NCBI GenBank assembly: GCA_036480335.1
Contig: JAZGGH010000160.1
Location: 1-13,454, forward strand
Direction of reading: 5' to 3'
DNA length: 13,454 nt
DNA from: JAZGER01 sp036480335
Lineage (GTDB): Bacteria > Pseudomonadota > Gammaproteobacteria > DSM-19610
Below, in pieces: positions 1 through 6,143 of the stretch. Made by a program: the position numbers and the translations under genes. Every line of letters starts with the position of its first letter. Positions within the stretch are counted from its first letter, which is position 1. The notes beneath the pieces were generated by a model, which was not told the DNA's origin, searched no databases, and worked only from the letters and a program-made list of their open reading frames with translations.

Positions 1-432
1 TTCGAATGGATTAGCCCCATCAGTATGCTACATCGAGAACTGATTTTTGGTATCGGCCTCGGCTGGATCACGGTACTGGGTATCTTTCTGTTTGACCTGT
101 TCATTCTGCGCAATGGCTGGTGCGGCCACCTTTGTCCACTGGGTGCATTTTATGCTCTGATCGGCAAAGTGGCACAGCTACGCGTGAGCTTTGATACGCC
201 CACCTGCACGCATTGCGGCGAGTGTGCGAGAGTCTGTCCCGAACCCCAGGTTCTCAATCTACGAAAAGCCGCCATACACCGCATGATTATCTCGGGCGAA
301 TGCAGCAATTGCGGGAATTGTATCGCTGTTTGTCCCGAAGATACCCTGCACTTTAGTCTGCGACAAAACATCGAAAATGCACAACAAATCGGCCCCCTTG
401 ATCTTGAAACTCAGCAAAGGAGTACAACGTGA
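1..432 (+). CDS. napH: NapH, quinol dehydrogenase-type ferredoxin membrane subunit of the periplasmic nitrate reductase system (5' partial)
   Basis: The reading frame is open from base 1, so this is the C-terminal 143 residues; NapH is about 287 aa in E. coli, so roughly half is missing at the left edge. NapH is an inner-membrane iron-sulfur protein that works with NapG to pass electrons from quinol towards NapB and NapA. Visible in the fragment are a hydrophobic membrane segment (fragment residues about 14-36), the NapH-type cysteine motif CGHLCPLGA (about 41-49), and two ferredoxin [4Fe-4S] motifs, CTHCGECARVCP (about 69-80) and CSNCGNCIAVCP (about 101-112). The stop codon overlaps the napB start by four bases (GTGA), so the two are translationally coupled. 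The cysteine spacing and the napB-napF neighbours make the assignment firm. A NosR- or CcoG-type ferredoxin protein is the only real alternative and does not fit this context. Confidence 0.93.
   Translation, partial: FEWISPISMLHRELIFGIGLGWITVLGIFLFDLFILRNGWCGHLCPLGAFYALIGKVAQLRVSFDTPTCTHCGECARVCPEPQVLNLRKAAIHRMIISGECSNCGNCIAVCPEDTLHFSLRQNIENAQQIGPLDLETQQRSTT
417..423 (+). promoter_or_regulatory. Ribosome binding site of napB
   Basis: AAGGAGT lies 5 nt before the GTG at 429. It decides the napB start, because that GTG overlaps the napH stop and the next in-frame ATG would remove the signal peptide n-region. Confidence 0.75.
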
Positions 433-887
433 AAACCACCCCATTTTTCAGCATGTTCTGTATGATATTCACATTCACCGGATGCATAGCCGGTAACGCC
501 ACCAAAGAAATGAACATGGGTCTGAGCAAGGACAGTGTATTCGACACACCAACGCCTACCGCTTATGATTACAGTGATGCCAAACCCGGCAAGAATGAAT
601 GGCTGCCGCGTGCCTGGGAGGGTATACCACCCCAAATTCCACACCGGACTGAAATGTATCTACCAGTGGTCACCGCTGACAACCAGTGCCTGGACTGCCA
701 CGATACGCCCAAATACATTGGCAAACCTAAAAACATGGACAGAACGATCAAGAACAAGAGCCCGATGTCACGTCAACACTATACAGATGACACTCTGGAT
801 ACAATGGCGGGCGCACGTTTCAACTGTATGCAGTGTCATGTGCCCCAGTCGAATGCTGCACCGTTGGTAGAGAGTACGTTTCAATAA
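429..887 (+). CDS. napB: NapB, diheme cytochrome c subunit of periplasmic nitrate reductase
   Basis: Small electron-transfer subunit that delivers electrons to the molybdenum subunit NapA in the periplasm. The 152-residue product, starting at GTG, has a hydrophobic N-terminal leader (about residues 5-20). It has two c-type heme sites, CLDCH (87-91) and CMQCH (133-137). It also carries the NapB landmarks PPQIPH (67-72, whose His is a probable distal heme ligand), the SRQHY stretch around His118 (probable second distal ligand), and the C-terminal CHVPQSNAAPLVE segment. Length and heme spacing are normal for the family. The leader contains FTGC (16-19), which resembles a lipobox with a non-standard first residue; a conventional cleavage after AGNA (residue 24) is the alternative. 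It is coupled to napH by overlap and followed within 2 nt by the napF start. Confidence 0.95.
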   Translation: MKTTPFFSMFCMIFTFTGCIAGNATKEMNMGLSKDSVFDTPTPTAYDYSDAKPGKNEWLPRAWEGIPPQIPHRTEMYLPVVTADNQCLDCHDTPKYIGKPKNMDRTIKNKSPMSRQHYTDDTLDTMAGARFNCMQCHVPQSNAAPLVESTFQ

Positions 888-889
888 CC

Positions 890-1414
890 ATGGATGGAGG
901 GCGCCGGGCATTTCTGCGAGGATCACTACTAACCCGTGAAGGTCGCGCTGAAGAAACAGTGCGACAATCACCGCTCGGCCCGCCCCCGCCCTGGCACCAG
1001 AAACTGCCGTTGGCTGATCACTGCCTGAACTGCTCACACCCTTGTATTGCCGCCTGCGAACCAGGGATTATCAGTCTGCACCCGTTAGATCACGAACAGG
1101 CCGGCATTCCCTACCTCGACTTCAGCCAGAGTGGCTGCACCTTTTGCCAGGACTGCGTTCGAGCATGCCCCATTGATATCACGATAACTCCTGCTATCAA
1201 ACCCATCATCGGCACAGCTATCCTGAACCAAACGATCTGCATTGCCTGGGACGATGTCATCTGCATGACCTGCCACGACCGCTGTGATTACCAGGCCATC
1301 AACACTGAACACCAGCGCCGTGCCCGCGTTGATACTGACCGCTGCAATGGTTGCGGGATGTGTGCTGCCGTTTGTCCAATGCACGCCATGACAGTTATAA
1401 GTAAATTTACCTGA
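890..1414 (+). CDS. napF: NapF, cytoplasmic ferredoxin-type protein of the nitrate reductase system
   Basis: NapF is known from E. coli and Rhodobacter as a cytoplasmic iron-sulfur protein that interacts with NapA and is thought to help load or maintain its cofactors before export. I chose the ATG at 890, 2 nt after the napB stop, because the resulting start MDGGRRAFLRG matches the usual NapF N-terminus. A longer in-frame GTG start at 833 would run through the napB heme region. The 174-residue product has four cysteine clusters: C45/48/52/56 (spacing 2-3-3), C83/86/89/93, C117/125/128/132 and C152/155/158/162, as expected for NapF. The Arg pair near the start resembles a twin-arginine signal but has no hydrophobic stretch behind it, so export is unlikely. 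No clear Shine-Dalgarno sequence precedes it. It is the last nap gene here; no terminator is evident before the converging tRNA. Confidence 0.92.
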   Translation: MDGGRRAFLRGSLLTREGRAEETVRQSPLGPPPPWHQKLPLADHCLNCSHPCIAACEPGIISLHPLDHEQAGIPYLDFSQSGCTFCQDCVRACPIDITITPAIKPIIGTAILNQTICIAWDDVICMTCHDRCDYQAINTEHQRRARVDTDRCNGCGMCAAVCPMHAMTVISKFT

Positions 1415-1479
1415 CACACGAAATGCCCTCAACTGAGTGCCTCCATTTGGCGTTCGAAAATAGTCAGGGGAAACAAATA

Positions 1480-1556
1480 TGGTGGCTACGCCCTGATTCG
1501 AACAGGGGACCCCATCATTATGAGTGATGTGCTCTAACCAGCTGAGCTACGTAGCC
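1480..1556 (-). tRNA. tRNA-Met (anticodon CAT), elongator type
   Basis: The reverse strand folds as a complete 77-nt cloverleaf: acceptor stem GGCTACG / CGTAGCC, D-arm GCTCAGCTGGTTAGAGC, anticodon loop CTCATAA with CAT at 1522-1520, T-loop TTCGAAT, and an encoded CCA end (1482-1480). The body is nearly the same as the E. coli elongator tRNA-Met, and the first acceptor pair is G-C, unlike an initiator tRNA. Modification of the CAT anticodon to read Ile cannot be excluded from sequence alone, but the body favours Met. The gene is transcribed towards napF from its own promoter (1579-1607). Confidence 0.96.
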
Positions 1557-1578
1557 ATGGATTCTGCGAAGAGAGGTG

Positions 1579-1607
1579 ATTTTAGGGGTTTAAGGTTTCG
1601 CTGTCCA
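1579..1607 (-). promoter_or_regulatory. Sigma70-type promoter for tRNA-Met
   Basis: On the reverse strand, TGGACA (1607-1602) is followed after exactly 17 nt by TAAAAT (1584-1579); each box matches consensus at five of six positions. Transcription would start near 1572, leaving a leader of about 16 nt for RNase P to remove. Confidence 0.7.
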
Positions 1608-1613
1608 GTGCTG

Positions 1614-1641
1614 TTCACAGGGAGGGGAAAGCCTGTAGAAT
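1614..1641 (+). promoter_or_regulatory. Sigma70-type promoter for the membrane EEP-family gene
   Basis: TTCACA (1614-1619), a 16-nt spacer and TAGAAT (1636-1641); each box matches five of six consensus bases. The expected start point near 1648 is only about 5 nt before the ATG at 1653, which would make the mRNA leaderless or nearly so. This fits the absence of a Shine-Dalgarno sequence. Confidence 0.5.
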
Positions 1642-1652
1642 AAACCCAACCT

Positions 1653-2609
1653 ATGGAACCATCGATACGCTTTTTGTTCATAAGCTGCCTGATAGCAGCT
1701 ACCGTTGCCACCCTGCTGGGTTTGCTGGCTATTGTGGCACCCTACTGGGATCTGGCAAACCACTTTCGCCCCTTTGTTCTTCTCGGCGTTATCCTGCTGA
1801 TGCTTCTAACATTTTTTATGGGTTTTACCCGGACAGGTAAGTTTGCTGCTTTTCTGGCTGTAGTGAACGTTATTTTACTCTTGCCCGCTCTGTCTAATAC
1901 TGGGCAAACCGCACCGGCTTCAGTTGATGAAACATCTGCTATATCCATAGAGCCGCTAACTGTTTTGTCATTTAATGTCTGGGTCGAAAACGAAGAAATT
2001 GAGGATGTTATCGCACTGATTGAGGAACGCGATGCTTCGATTGTTTTGTTGCAGGAGTTTTATTATGAACATGCACTTGAGATGTTGCCCGCTCTAAAAC
2101 GGCAGTATCCTTATGTTTATTCCTGCGGGGGTGAGCCGACTTCCTGCAACCTTGTTATTGCTTCAAAGCAACCCTGGTCGAGCATCAAACACTTAGGCTG
2201 GTCACGCGACAATGCACCATTGATTGATGCGGTTTTCAAGAATAACAACGAACAGGACTATCATGTTATTGTCACGCACATTGCCTGGCCGTTCAAACCG
2301 GCAAAACAACAGCGGGAAATGGACTGGCTGGCAAGTTACGTAAAAAACATTAAAACGCCGCTCATTCTGACGGGGGATATGAATCTCAGCCCCTGGTCAT
2401 GGAAAATGTTGCAATTCCAGAGCCGTACCGGACTAAAACGGCATACCACATTCATGCATTCCTGGCCGGCCCATGAGCTGATTCCCTTTGTGCAGCTTGA
2501 TCATTTTCTAACCTCACCACAGATCCCTTCCCTGCTTGTGGAAACCGGTGCAGGATCAGGTTCTGATCATCTGCCTGTCATTGCTACCTTTTCCATGAAT
2601 AATTTATAG
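1653..2609 (+). CDS. Membrane-anchored endonuclease/exonuclease/phosphatase (EEP) family protein
   Basis: The 318-residue protein has three predicted membrane helices (about 6-30, 39-57 and 64-80), a short linker, and a C-terminal EEP-fold hydrolase domain (about 102-315). The metal and catalytic signature residues of the fold are all present: LSFNVW (N108), LLQEF (E135), VTHI (H209), LTGDMN (D242, N244), QLDHF (D283) and GSDHLP (D305, H306). The family cleaves phosphodiester or phosphomonoester bonds in nucleic acids, phosphoinositides or sphingolipids, and the substrate cannot be read from the motifs. With three helices and no cleavable signal, the catalytic domain probably sits on the periplasmic face, which is inference. 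It is a single-gene unit with its own promoter, convergent with ychF. Similar membrane-attached EEP proteins of unknown role are common in proteobacteria. The family call is secure and the function is not known. Confidence 0.87.
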   Translation: MEPSIRFLFISCLIAATVATLLGLLAIVAPYWDLANHFRPFVLLGVILLMLLTFFMGFTRTGKFAAFLAVVNVILLLPALSNTGQTAPASVDETSAISIEPLTVLSFNVWVENEEIEDVIALIEERDASIVLLQEFYYEHALEMLPALKRQYPYVYSCGGEPTSCNLVIASKQPWSSIKHLGWSRDNAPLIDAVFKNNNEQDYHVIVTHIAWPFKPAKQQREMDWLASYVKNIKTPLILTGDMNLSPWSWKMLQFQSRTGLKRHTTFMHSWPAHELIPFVQLDHFLTSPQIPSLLVETGAGSGSDHLPVIATFSMNNL

Positions 2610-2613
2610 GCGC

Positions 2614-2625
2614 CCTGTTAACAGG
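2614..2625. repeat. 12-bp perfect palindrome between convergent genes
   Basis: CCTGTTAACAGG occupies most of the 20-nt gap between the stop of the EEP-family gene and the stop of ychF. It has no loop and no T-tract, so it is not a standard intrinsic terminator. It may be chance or a protein-binding site. Confidence 0.35.
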
Positions 2626-2629
2626 CAAA

Positions 2630-3721
2630 TCAAACATTAAACCGGAAGTGCATGACATCACCATCCTGGACGATATAATCCTTGCCTTCCAGACGAAGCT
2701 TTCCTGCTTCTTTTGCGCCCAGCTCACCGTTGCATGCCGTAAAATCTTCATAGGATGTCACTTCGGCACGGATGAAGCCTTTCTGGAAATCCGTATGAAT
2801 AACACCCGCAGCTTCTGGTGCACTTGCACCGATACGTACTGTCCATGCACGCACTTCTTTCTCCCCAGCAGTAAAATAGGTCTGCAGGTCTAACAACCGA
2901 TAACCTGCCCGGATAACCCTGTTTAACCCTGGCTCATCCAGGCCAAGCTCATCAAGAAATGCCTTTTGTTCATCATCTTCCAGCTCTGCCATTTCTGCTT
3001 CAATTGAGGCGCAGACAGCGACAACCTCTGCGCCTTCAGCCTTTGCTTTTTCCACAACAGTATCAAGATGTGGGTTGTTACTGAAGCCATCTTCGGCAAC
3101 ATTGGCAATGTACATCATTGGCTTGATGGTGAGTAAATGCAGTTCGTATAACACCTCTACTTCATCTTCTTCGAGCTCAAGTGTCCGCACCGATAAACCT
3201 TCGTTCAAATGTTTTTCGGTTTTTTCAAGCACATTCAGGCGGTATTTCGCATCCTTGTCACCACTTTTGGTCATTTTGGCAACACGCCGCATAGTCTTCT
3301 CTACCGTCTCCAGATCAGCCAGGGCCAATTCTGTATTGATCACTTCGATATCGTCAAGTGGCGACACCTTACCGGTAACGTGGACAACATTTTCATCTTC
3401 AAAACAGCGCACCACCTGTGCAATCGCATCTGTTTCGCGGATGTTGGCCAGGAATTTATTTCCCAGACCCTCACCTTTTGACGCACCGGCTACAAGTCCG
3501 GCTATATCAACAAACTCCATTGTTGTAGGCAGGACTCGCTCTGGATGAACAATCTCTTGCAAAACATCGAGCCGTTGATCCGGCATCGGTACCACACCCA
3601 CATTAGGATCTATGGTACAAAACGGATAGTTTTCAGCCTGAATACCTGCTTTTGTCAACGCATTGAACAAGGTGGATTTACCCACATTTGGCAAACCGAC
3701 AATTCCGCATTTAAAACCCAT
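2630..3721 (-). CDS. ychF: YchF/OLA1-family ATPase (redox-responsive, ribosome-binding)
   Basis: This is a P-loop protein of the Obg-related YchF/OLA1 subfamily, known to prefer ATP over GTP and to bind ribosomes and ribosomal subunits. The 363-residue length equals that of E. coli YchF. Visible are the G1 motif GLPNVGKS (9-16), the G3 motif DIAGL (72-76) with the family's hydrophobic residue in place of the catalytic glutamine, followed by VAGASKGEGLGN. The non-canonical G4 motif NVAE (207-210, where normal GTPases have NKxD) explains the ATP preference. A TGS domain fills about the last 80 residues. AAGGA stands about 8 nt before the ATG at 3721. It follows pth by 15 nt and is the last gene of the block, as in most gammaproteobacteria where pth and ychF form one unit. 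Confidence 0.97.
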   Translation of the reverse strand: MGFKCGIVGLPNVGKSTLFNALTKAGIQAENYPFCTIDPNVGVVPMPDQRLDVLQEIVHPERVLPTTMEFVDIAGLVAGASKGEGLGNKFLANIRETDAIAQVVRCFEDENVVHVTGKVSPLDDIEVINTELALADLETVEKTMRRVAKMTKSGDKDAKYRLNVLEKTEKHLNEGLSVRTLELEEDEVEVLYELHLLTIKPMMYIANVAEDGFSNNPHLDTVVEKAKAEGAEVVAVCASIEAEMAELEDDEQKAFLDELGLDEPGLNRVIRAGYRLLDLQTYFTAGEKEVRAWTVRIGASAPEAAGVIHTDFQKGFIRAEVTSYEDFTACNGELGAKEAGKLRLEGKDYIVQDGDVMHFRFNV

Positions 3722-3736
3722 TGTTGTTATCCTTAG

Positions 3737-4312
3737 TTAGCACTGACTATGCAACTGATGCATTGCTTGCTCAATATCATTCGCCATAATAGCAGGTATA
3801 ACACGGAACACTTCGTACATTGCATTTTCTATCTGTTGCCGATCAGTTTGTGATGGCGCTTTGAGAACGTAATCAGAGACCTGACTTTTATGCCCTGGAT
3901 GACCAATACCCATTCTGAGACGGAGATAATCCTTGCTACCCAGATGGCTAATCAGATCACGTAAGCCATTATGCCCACCATGACCACCGCCGCGCTTTAA
4001 TCTGGCTACGCCAGGTGACAGATCCAGCTCATCATGCACCACCAGAATCTCATCAGCAGCAATATCAAAAAACCGCATTAATGACGCCGCAGGCAGCCCA
4101 CTCCTGTTCATGAATGTCATCGGCTTTAATAACCGACAGTCCTGTTGCTCAATCAGACAACGTGCAACGTCTCCGGAAAAGCGTTTTTCTGCCTTGAACG
4201 AACAATGTAAATCAGAGCCAAGCATATCCAGAAACCAGAACCCGGCATTATGCCGGGTCTGTTTATACTCACTGCCTGGGTTACCCAGGCCAATAATCAG
4301 GCGGATAGCCAT
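3737..4312 (-). CDS. pth: Peptidyl-tRNA hydrolase
   Basis: Cytoplasmic esterase that releases tRNA from peptidyl-tRNA dropped by ribosomes; essential in bacteria. The 191-residue product has the full Pth active site, offset by one from E. coli numbering: N11 in GLGNPG, catalytic H21 in TRHNAG, N69 in FMNRSG, D94 in HDELD, and N115 in the glycine-rich GGGHGGHNGLRD loop. The start codon at 4312 lies 3 nt after the rplY stop and has no recognisable Shine-Dalgarno sequence, since the preceding bases encode the acidic tail of L25. Translation is therefore probably coupled to rplY. The order rplY-pth-ychF is classical. Confidence 0.97.
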   Translation of the reverse strand: MAIRLIIGLGNPGSEYKQTRHNAGFWFLDMLGSDLHCSFKAEKRFSGDVARCLIEQQDCRLLKPMTFMNRSGLPAASLMRFFDIAADEILVVHDELDLSPGVARLKRGGGHGGHNGLRDLISHLGSKDYLRLRMGIGHPGHKSQVSDYVLKAPSQTDRQQIENAMYEVFRVIPAIMANDIEQAMHQLHSQC

Positions 4313-4315
4313 GGA

Positions 4316-4972
4316 TTATTCTGCGTCAGCGTCAGCCTCACCTTCGGCAGCATCCTCAGAAGCTTCATCAGCCCCAACCTCTGGCTCTTCTTCTGCACGT
4401 TTCTGCTCATGGATAGCAACGATAGGCTGGTCATAATCATCGCCTTTGGCTAAATCAAGCAACACAGCACTGGCGGGCAATTTGAGATCGGACAGGTGTA
4501 ATGAATCACCAATATTAAGAGCAGAAATATCCACTTCAATATATTCAGGCAATTCACCTGGCAAGACATCAATGGCAACTTCAGTTCTCTCATGACTGAC
4601 CATGCCGCCCTCCTTCACACCCGGCGAATCATCTTCACCCATAAAATGCAATGGCACCTGAACACGGATGGGTTTTTTAGCATCAACACGCTGGAAATCC
4701 ATATGCAAAATAACTGGCTTGCCAGGATGGCGATGCACATCACGCAAAACGACCTTGGTTGTCTCACCCGCCAATTTCAAATTCAGAATGTGGGCATAAA
4801 ATGCCTCATGCGCAAGGTGCTTCTGCACCTCGTTATGTGACAATGAAAGGCACTGCGGTTCGGCATTAGCGCCATAAACAATAGCTGGGACCAAACCTGC
4901 ACGGCGTAGGCGGCGGCTCGCACCTTTCCCCATATCCGTACGTACTTCTGCAATAACATCAAATAATGACAT
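4316..4972 (-). CDS. rplY: 50S ribosomal protein L25, long (CTC/TL5) form
   Basis: 5S rRNA-binding ribosomal protein. At 218 residues it is the two-domain form, not the 94-residue L25 of E. coli. Residues 1 to about 93 are the 5S-binding domain (KGASRRLRRAGLVPAIVYG at 16-34, then LRDVHRHPGKPVILHMDF). About 100-188 is the all-beta CTC/TL5 domain with VDISALNIGDSLHLSDL. The last 30 residues are a strongly acidic, alanine-rich tail (from HEQKRAEEEPE to the end). The start is supported by CAGGAG at 4985-4980, 7 nt upstream. A terminator-like hairpin stands between prs and this gene. Autogenous control of rplY is known in E. coli but cannot be shown here. pth follows after 3 nt. Confidence 0.97.
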   Translation of the reverse strand: MSLFDVIAEVRTDMGKGASRRLRRAGLVPAIVYGANAEPQCLSLSHNEVQKHLAHEAFYAHILNLKLAGETTKVVLRDVHRHPGKPVILHMDFQRVDAKKPIRVQVPLHFMGEDDSPGVKEGGMVSHERTEVAIDVLPGELPEYIEVDISALNIGDSLHLSDLKLPASAVLLDLAKGDDYDQPIVAIHEQKRAEEEPEVGADEASEDAAEGEADADAE

Positions 4973-4991
4973 GGTAAAACTCCTGTCGGTT

Positions 4992-5018
4992 AATAAAACC
5001 CTTCCGCGACCAGAAGGG
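4992..5018 (-). terminator. Intrinsic terminator or attenuator between prs and rplY
   Basis: Reading the reverse strand, CCCTTCTG (5018-5011), tetraloop GTCG and CGGAAGGG (5006-4999) form an 8-bp stem with one G-U pair, followed at once by TTTTATT. It lies 13 nt after the prs stop and ends just before the rplY ribosome binding site. It could end prs transcripts partly, or be regulated as a leader structure of rplY. Confidence 0.55.
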
Positions 5019-5031
5019 CAACTACAAAAAA

Positions 5032-6006
5032 CTAATCCATAAACAAAGAACTAACAGACTCTTCGTTACTAATTCTACGCATGGCTTCCGCCAGCATTTC
5101 AGCAATACTCAACTGCCTTATCCGCGGACAGGCCTGGGCAGCAGGACGTAGTGGTATTGTATCGGTGACCACCAGCTCATCCAGCTCTGAATCAGTAATA
5201 TTACTGATCGCATTACCCGATAAAACCGGGTGTGTACAATAAGCTACAACACGCTTCGCGCCATTTTTTTTCAACGCATTCGCTGCCTGGCACAAGGTTC
5301 CTGCCGTGTCGACCAGGTCATCTATCAGTACGCAGGTTCGGCCTTCAACTTCACCAATGATGTGCATCACCTTGGCCACATTCGCCTTCGGCCTGCGCTT
5401 ATCGATAATAGCCATGTCAGCATCATCCAGCCGTTTGGCCAATGCACGTGCTCTGACCACACCGCCAACATCCGGCGAGACTACTTTCAGATCCGGATAT
5501 TTCTGTTTCCAGATATCGCCAAGCAGGATAGGTGAGGCATAGACGTTATCAACAGGAATATCAAAAAAACCCTGTATCTGATCGGCATGCAGATCAACCG
5601 TCAAAACACGATCAGCGCCGACATTACCAATCATCTTCGCAACCACTTTTGCAGTGATCGGCACACGCGCTGAACGTGGCCGCCGATCCTGACGTGCATA
5701 ACCAAAATACGGAATAACCGTGGTAATACGTGCAGCCGATGATCGCCGCAGGGCATCCACCATAACCATCAATTCCATTAAATTATCATTGGTGGGCGCA
5801 CAGGTCGGCTGAACAATAAAAACATCCTTGCCACGAACATTTTCCATAATCTCAACCATCACCTCACCATCACTGAAGTGAGAGGCCAACGCCTTGCCCA
5901 AATTCAGGCGCAGATAATTGGCAATCGATTGAGCAAGTGGTGGATTCGCATTACCTGCGAAAACCATCATACTGCTATCCACATCTGAAGAGTGAATCTG
6001 GTTCAT
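5032..6006 (-). CDS. prs: Ribose-phosphate pyrophosphokinase (PRPP synthetase)
   Basis: Makes PRPP from ribose 5-phosphate and ATP, feeding purine, pyrimidine, NAD, histidine and tryptophan synthesis. The product is close to E. coli Prs along its whole length. It has FAGNANPPLAQ near the start, FSDGEV, the TCAPTNDNLMELM stretch, YFGYARQDRR (ATP site, 100-109), RVLTVDLHADQIQGFF with catalytic His140, DKRRPKANV, and the PRPP-binding loop DDLVDTAGT (229-237). The C-terminus EAMRRISNEESVSSLF is typical. The ATG at 6006 gives 324 residues, about 9 more than E. coli. The family alignment suggests the true start may be the ATG at 5970 or 5967 (MMVFAGNA). Neither site has a strong ribosome binding site. 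tRNA-Gln lies 36 nt upstream on the same strand. Confidence 0.96.
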   Translation of the reverse strand: MNQIHSSDVDSSMMVFAGNANPPLAQSIANYLRLNLGKALASHFSDGEVMVEIMENVRGKDVFIVQPTCAPTNDNLMELMVMVDALRRSSAARITTVIPYFGYARQDRRPRSARVPITAKVVAKMIGNVGADRVLTVDLHADQIQGFFDIPVDNVYASPILLGDIWKQKYPDLKVVSPDVGGVVRARALAKRLDDADMAIIDKRRPKANVAKVMHIIGEVEGRTCVLIDDLVDTAGTLCQAANALKKNGAKRVVAYCTHPVLSGNAISNITDSELDELVVTDTIPLRPAAQACPRIRQLSIAEMLAEAMRRISNEESVSSLFMD

Positions 6007-6042
6007 GCCCTGTCACATACCTGCGTGTCATCAAAAAAAATA

Positions 6043-6117
6043 TGGCTGGGACGGCAGGATTCGAACCTGCGCATGCTGAGATCAAAACCCAGTGCCTTAC
6101 CGCTTGGCGACGTCCCA
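6043..6117 (-). tRNA. tRNA-Gln (anticodon TTG)
   Basis: A complete 75-nt cloverleaf on the reverse strand: acceptor TGGGACG / CGTCCCA, D-arm GCCAAGCGGTAAGGC, anticodon stem CTGGG / CTCAG around loop TTTTGAT (anticodon TTG), T-loop TTCGAAT, and encoded CCA (6045-6043). The weak first acceptor pair U-A and discriminator G are characteristic of tRNA-Gln. It sits between ispE (26 nt upstream) and prs (36 nt downstream) on the same strand, an arrangement known from Pseudomonas, so it is probably cut out of a longer transcript. A run of T begins two bases after the CCA. Confidence 0.97.
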
Positions 6118-6119
6118 AT

Positions 6120-6140
6120 AAAAAATCAGGGTTCTCTGAT
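6120..6140 (-). terminator. Possible weak hairpin with T-tract between ispE and tRNA-Gln
   Basis: On the reverse strand, ATCAG (6140-6136), a 6-nt loop and CTGAT (6129-6125) are followed by a run of T down to 6120. The stem is only 5 bp with two G-C pairs, so full termination is doubtful; it may only reduce read-through or assist tRNA processing. Confidence 0.25.
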
Positions 6141-6143
6141 CAT

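Noticed and set aside
833..889. Extended NapF start at GTG 833
   Set aside because: It would overlap the napB heme coding region; the ATG at 890 gives a standard NapF N-terminus.
1085..1432. 115-codon ORF on the - strand opposite napF
   Set aside because: Complement of cysteine-rich coding sequence with no recognisable domain; napF on the other strand is certain.
1415..1479. Terminator for nap or tRNA-Met in the convergent gap
   Set aside because: Only a short CTCA-AC-TGAG repeat and scattered 3-bp matches are present, with no T-run behind a stable stem.
3075..3548. 157-codon serine-rich ORF on the + strand
   Set aside because: Antisense shadow of ychF; serine runs come from the complement of acidic codons, and no ribosome binding site or family resemblance is seen.
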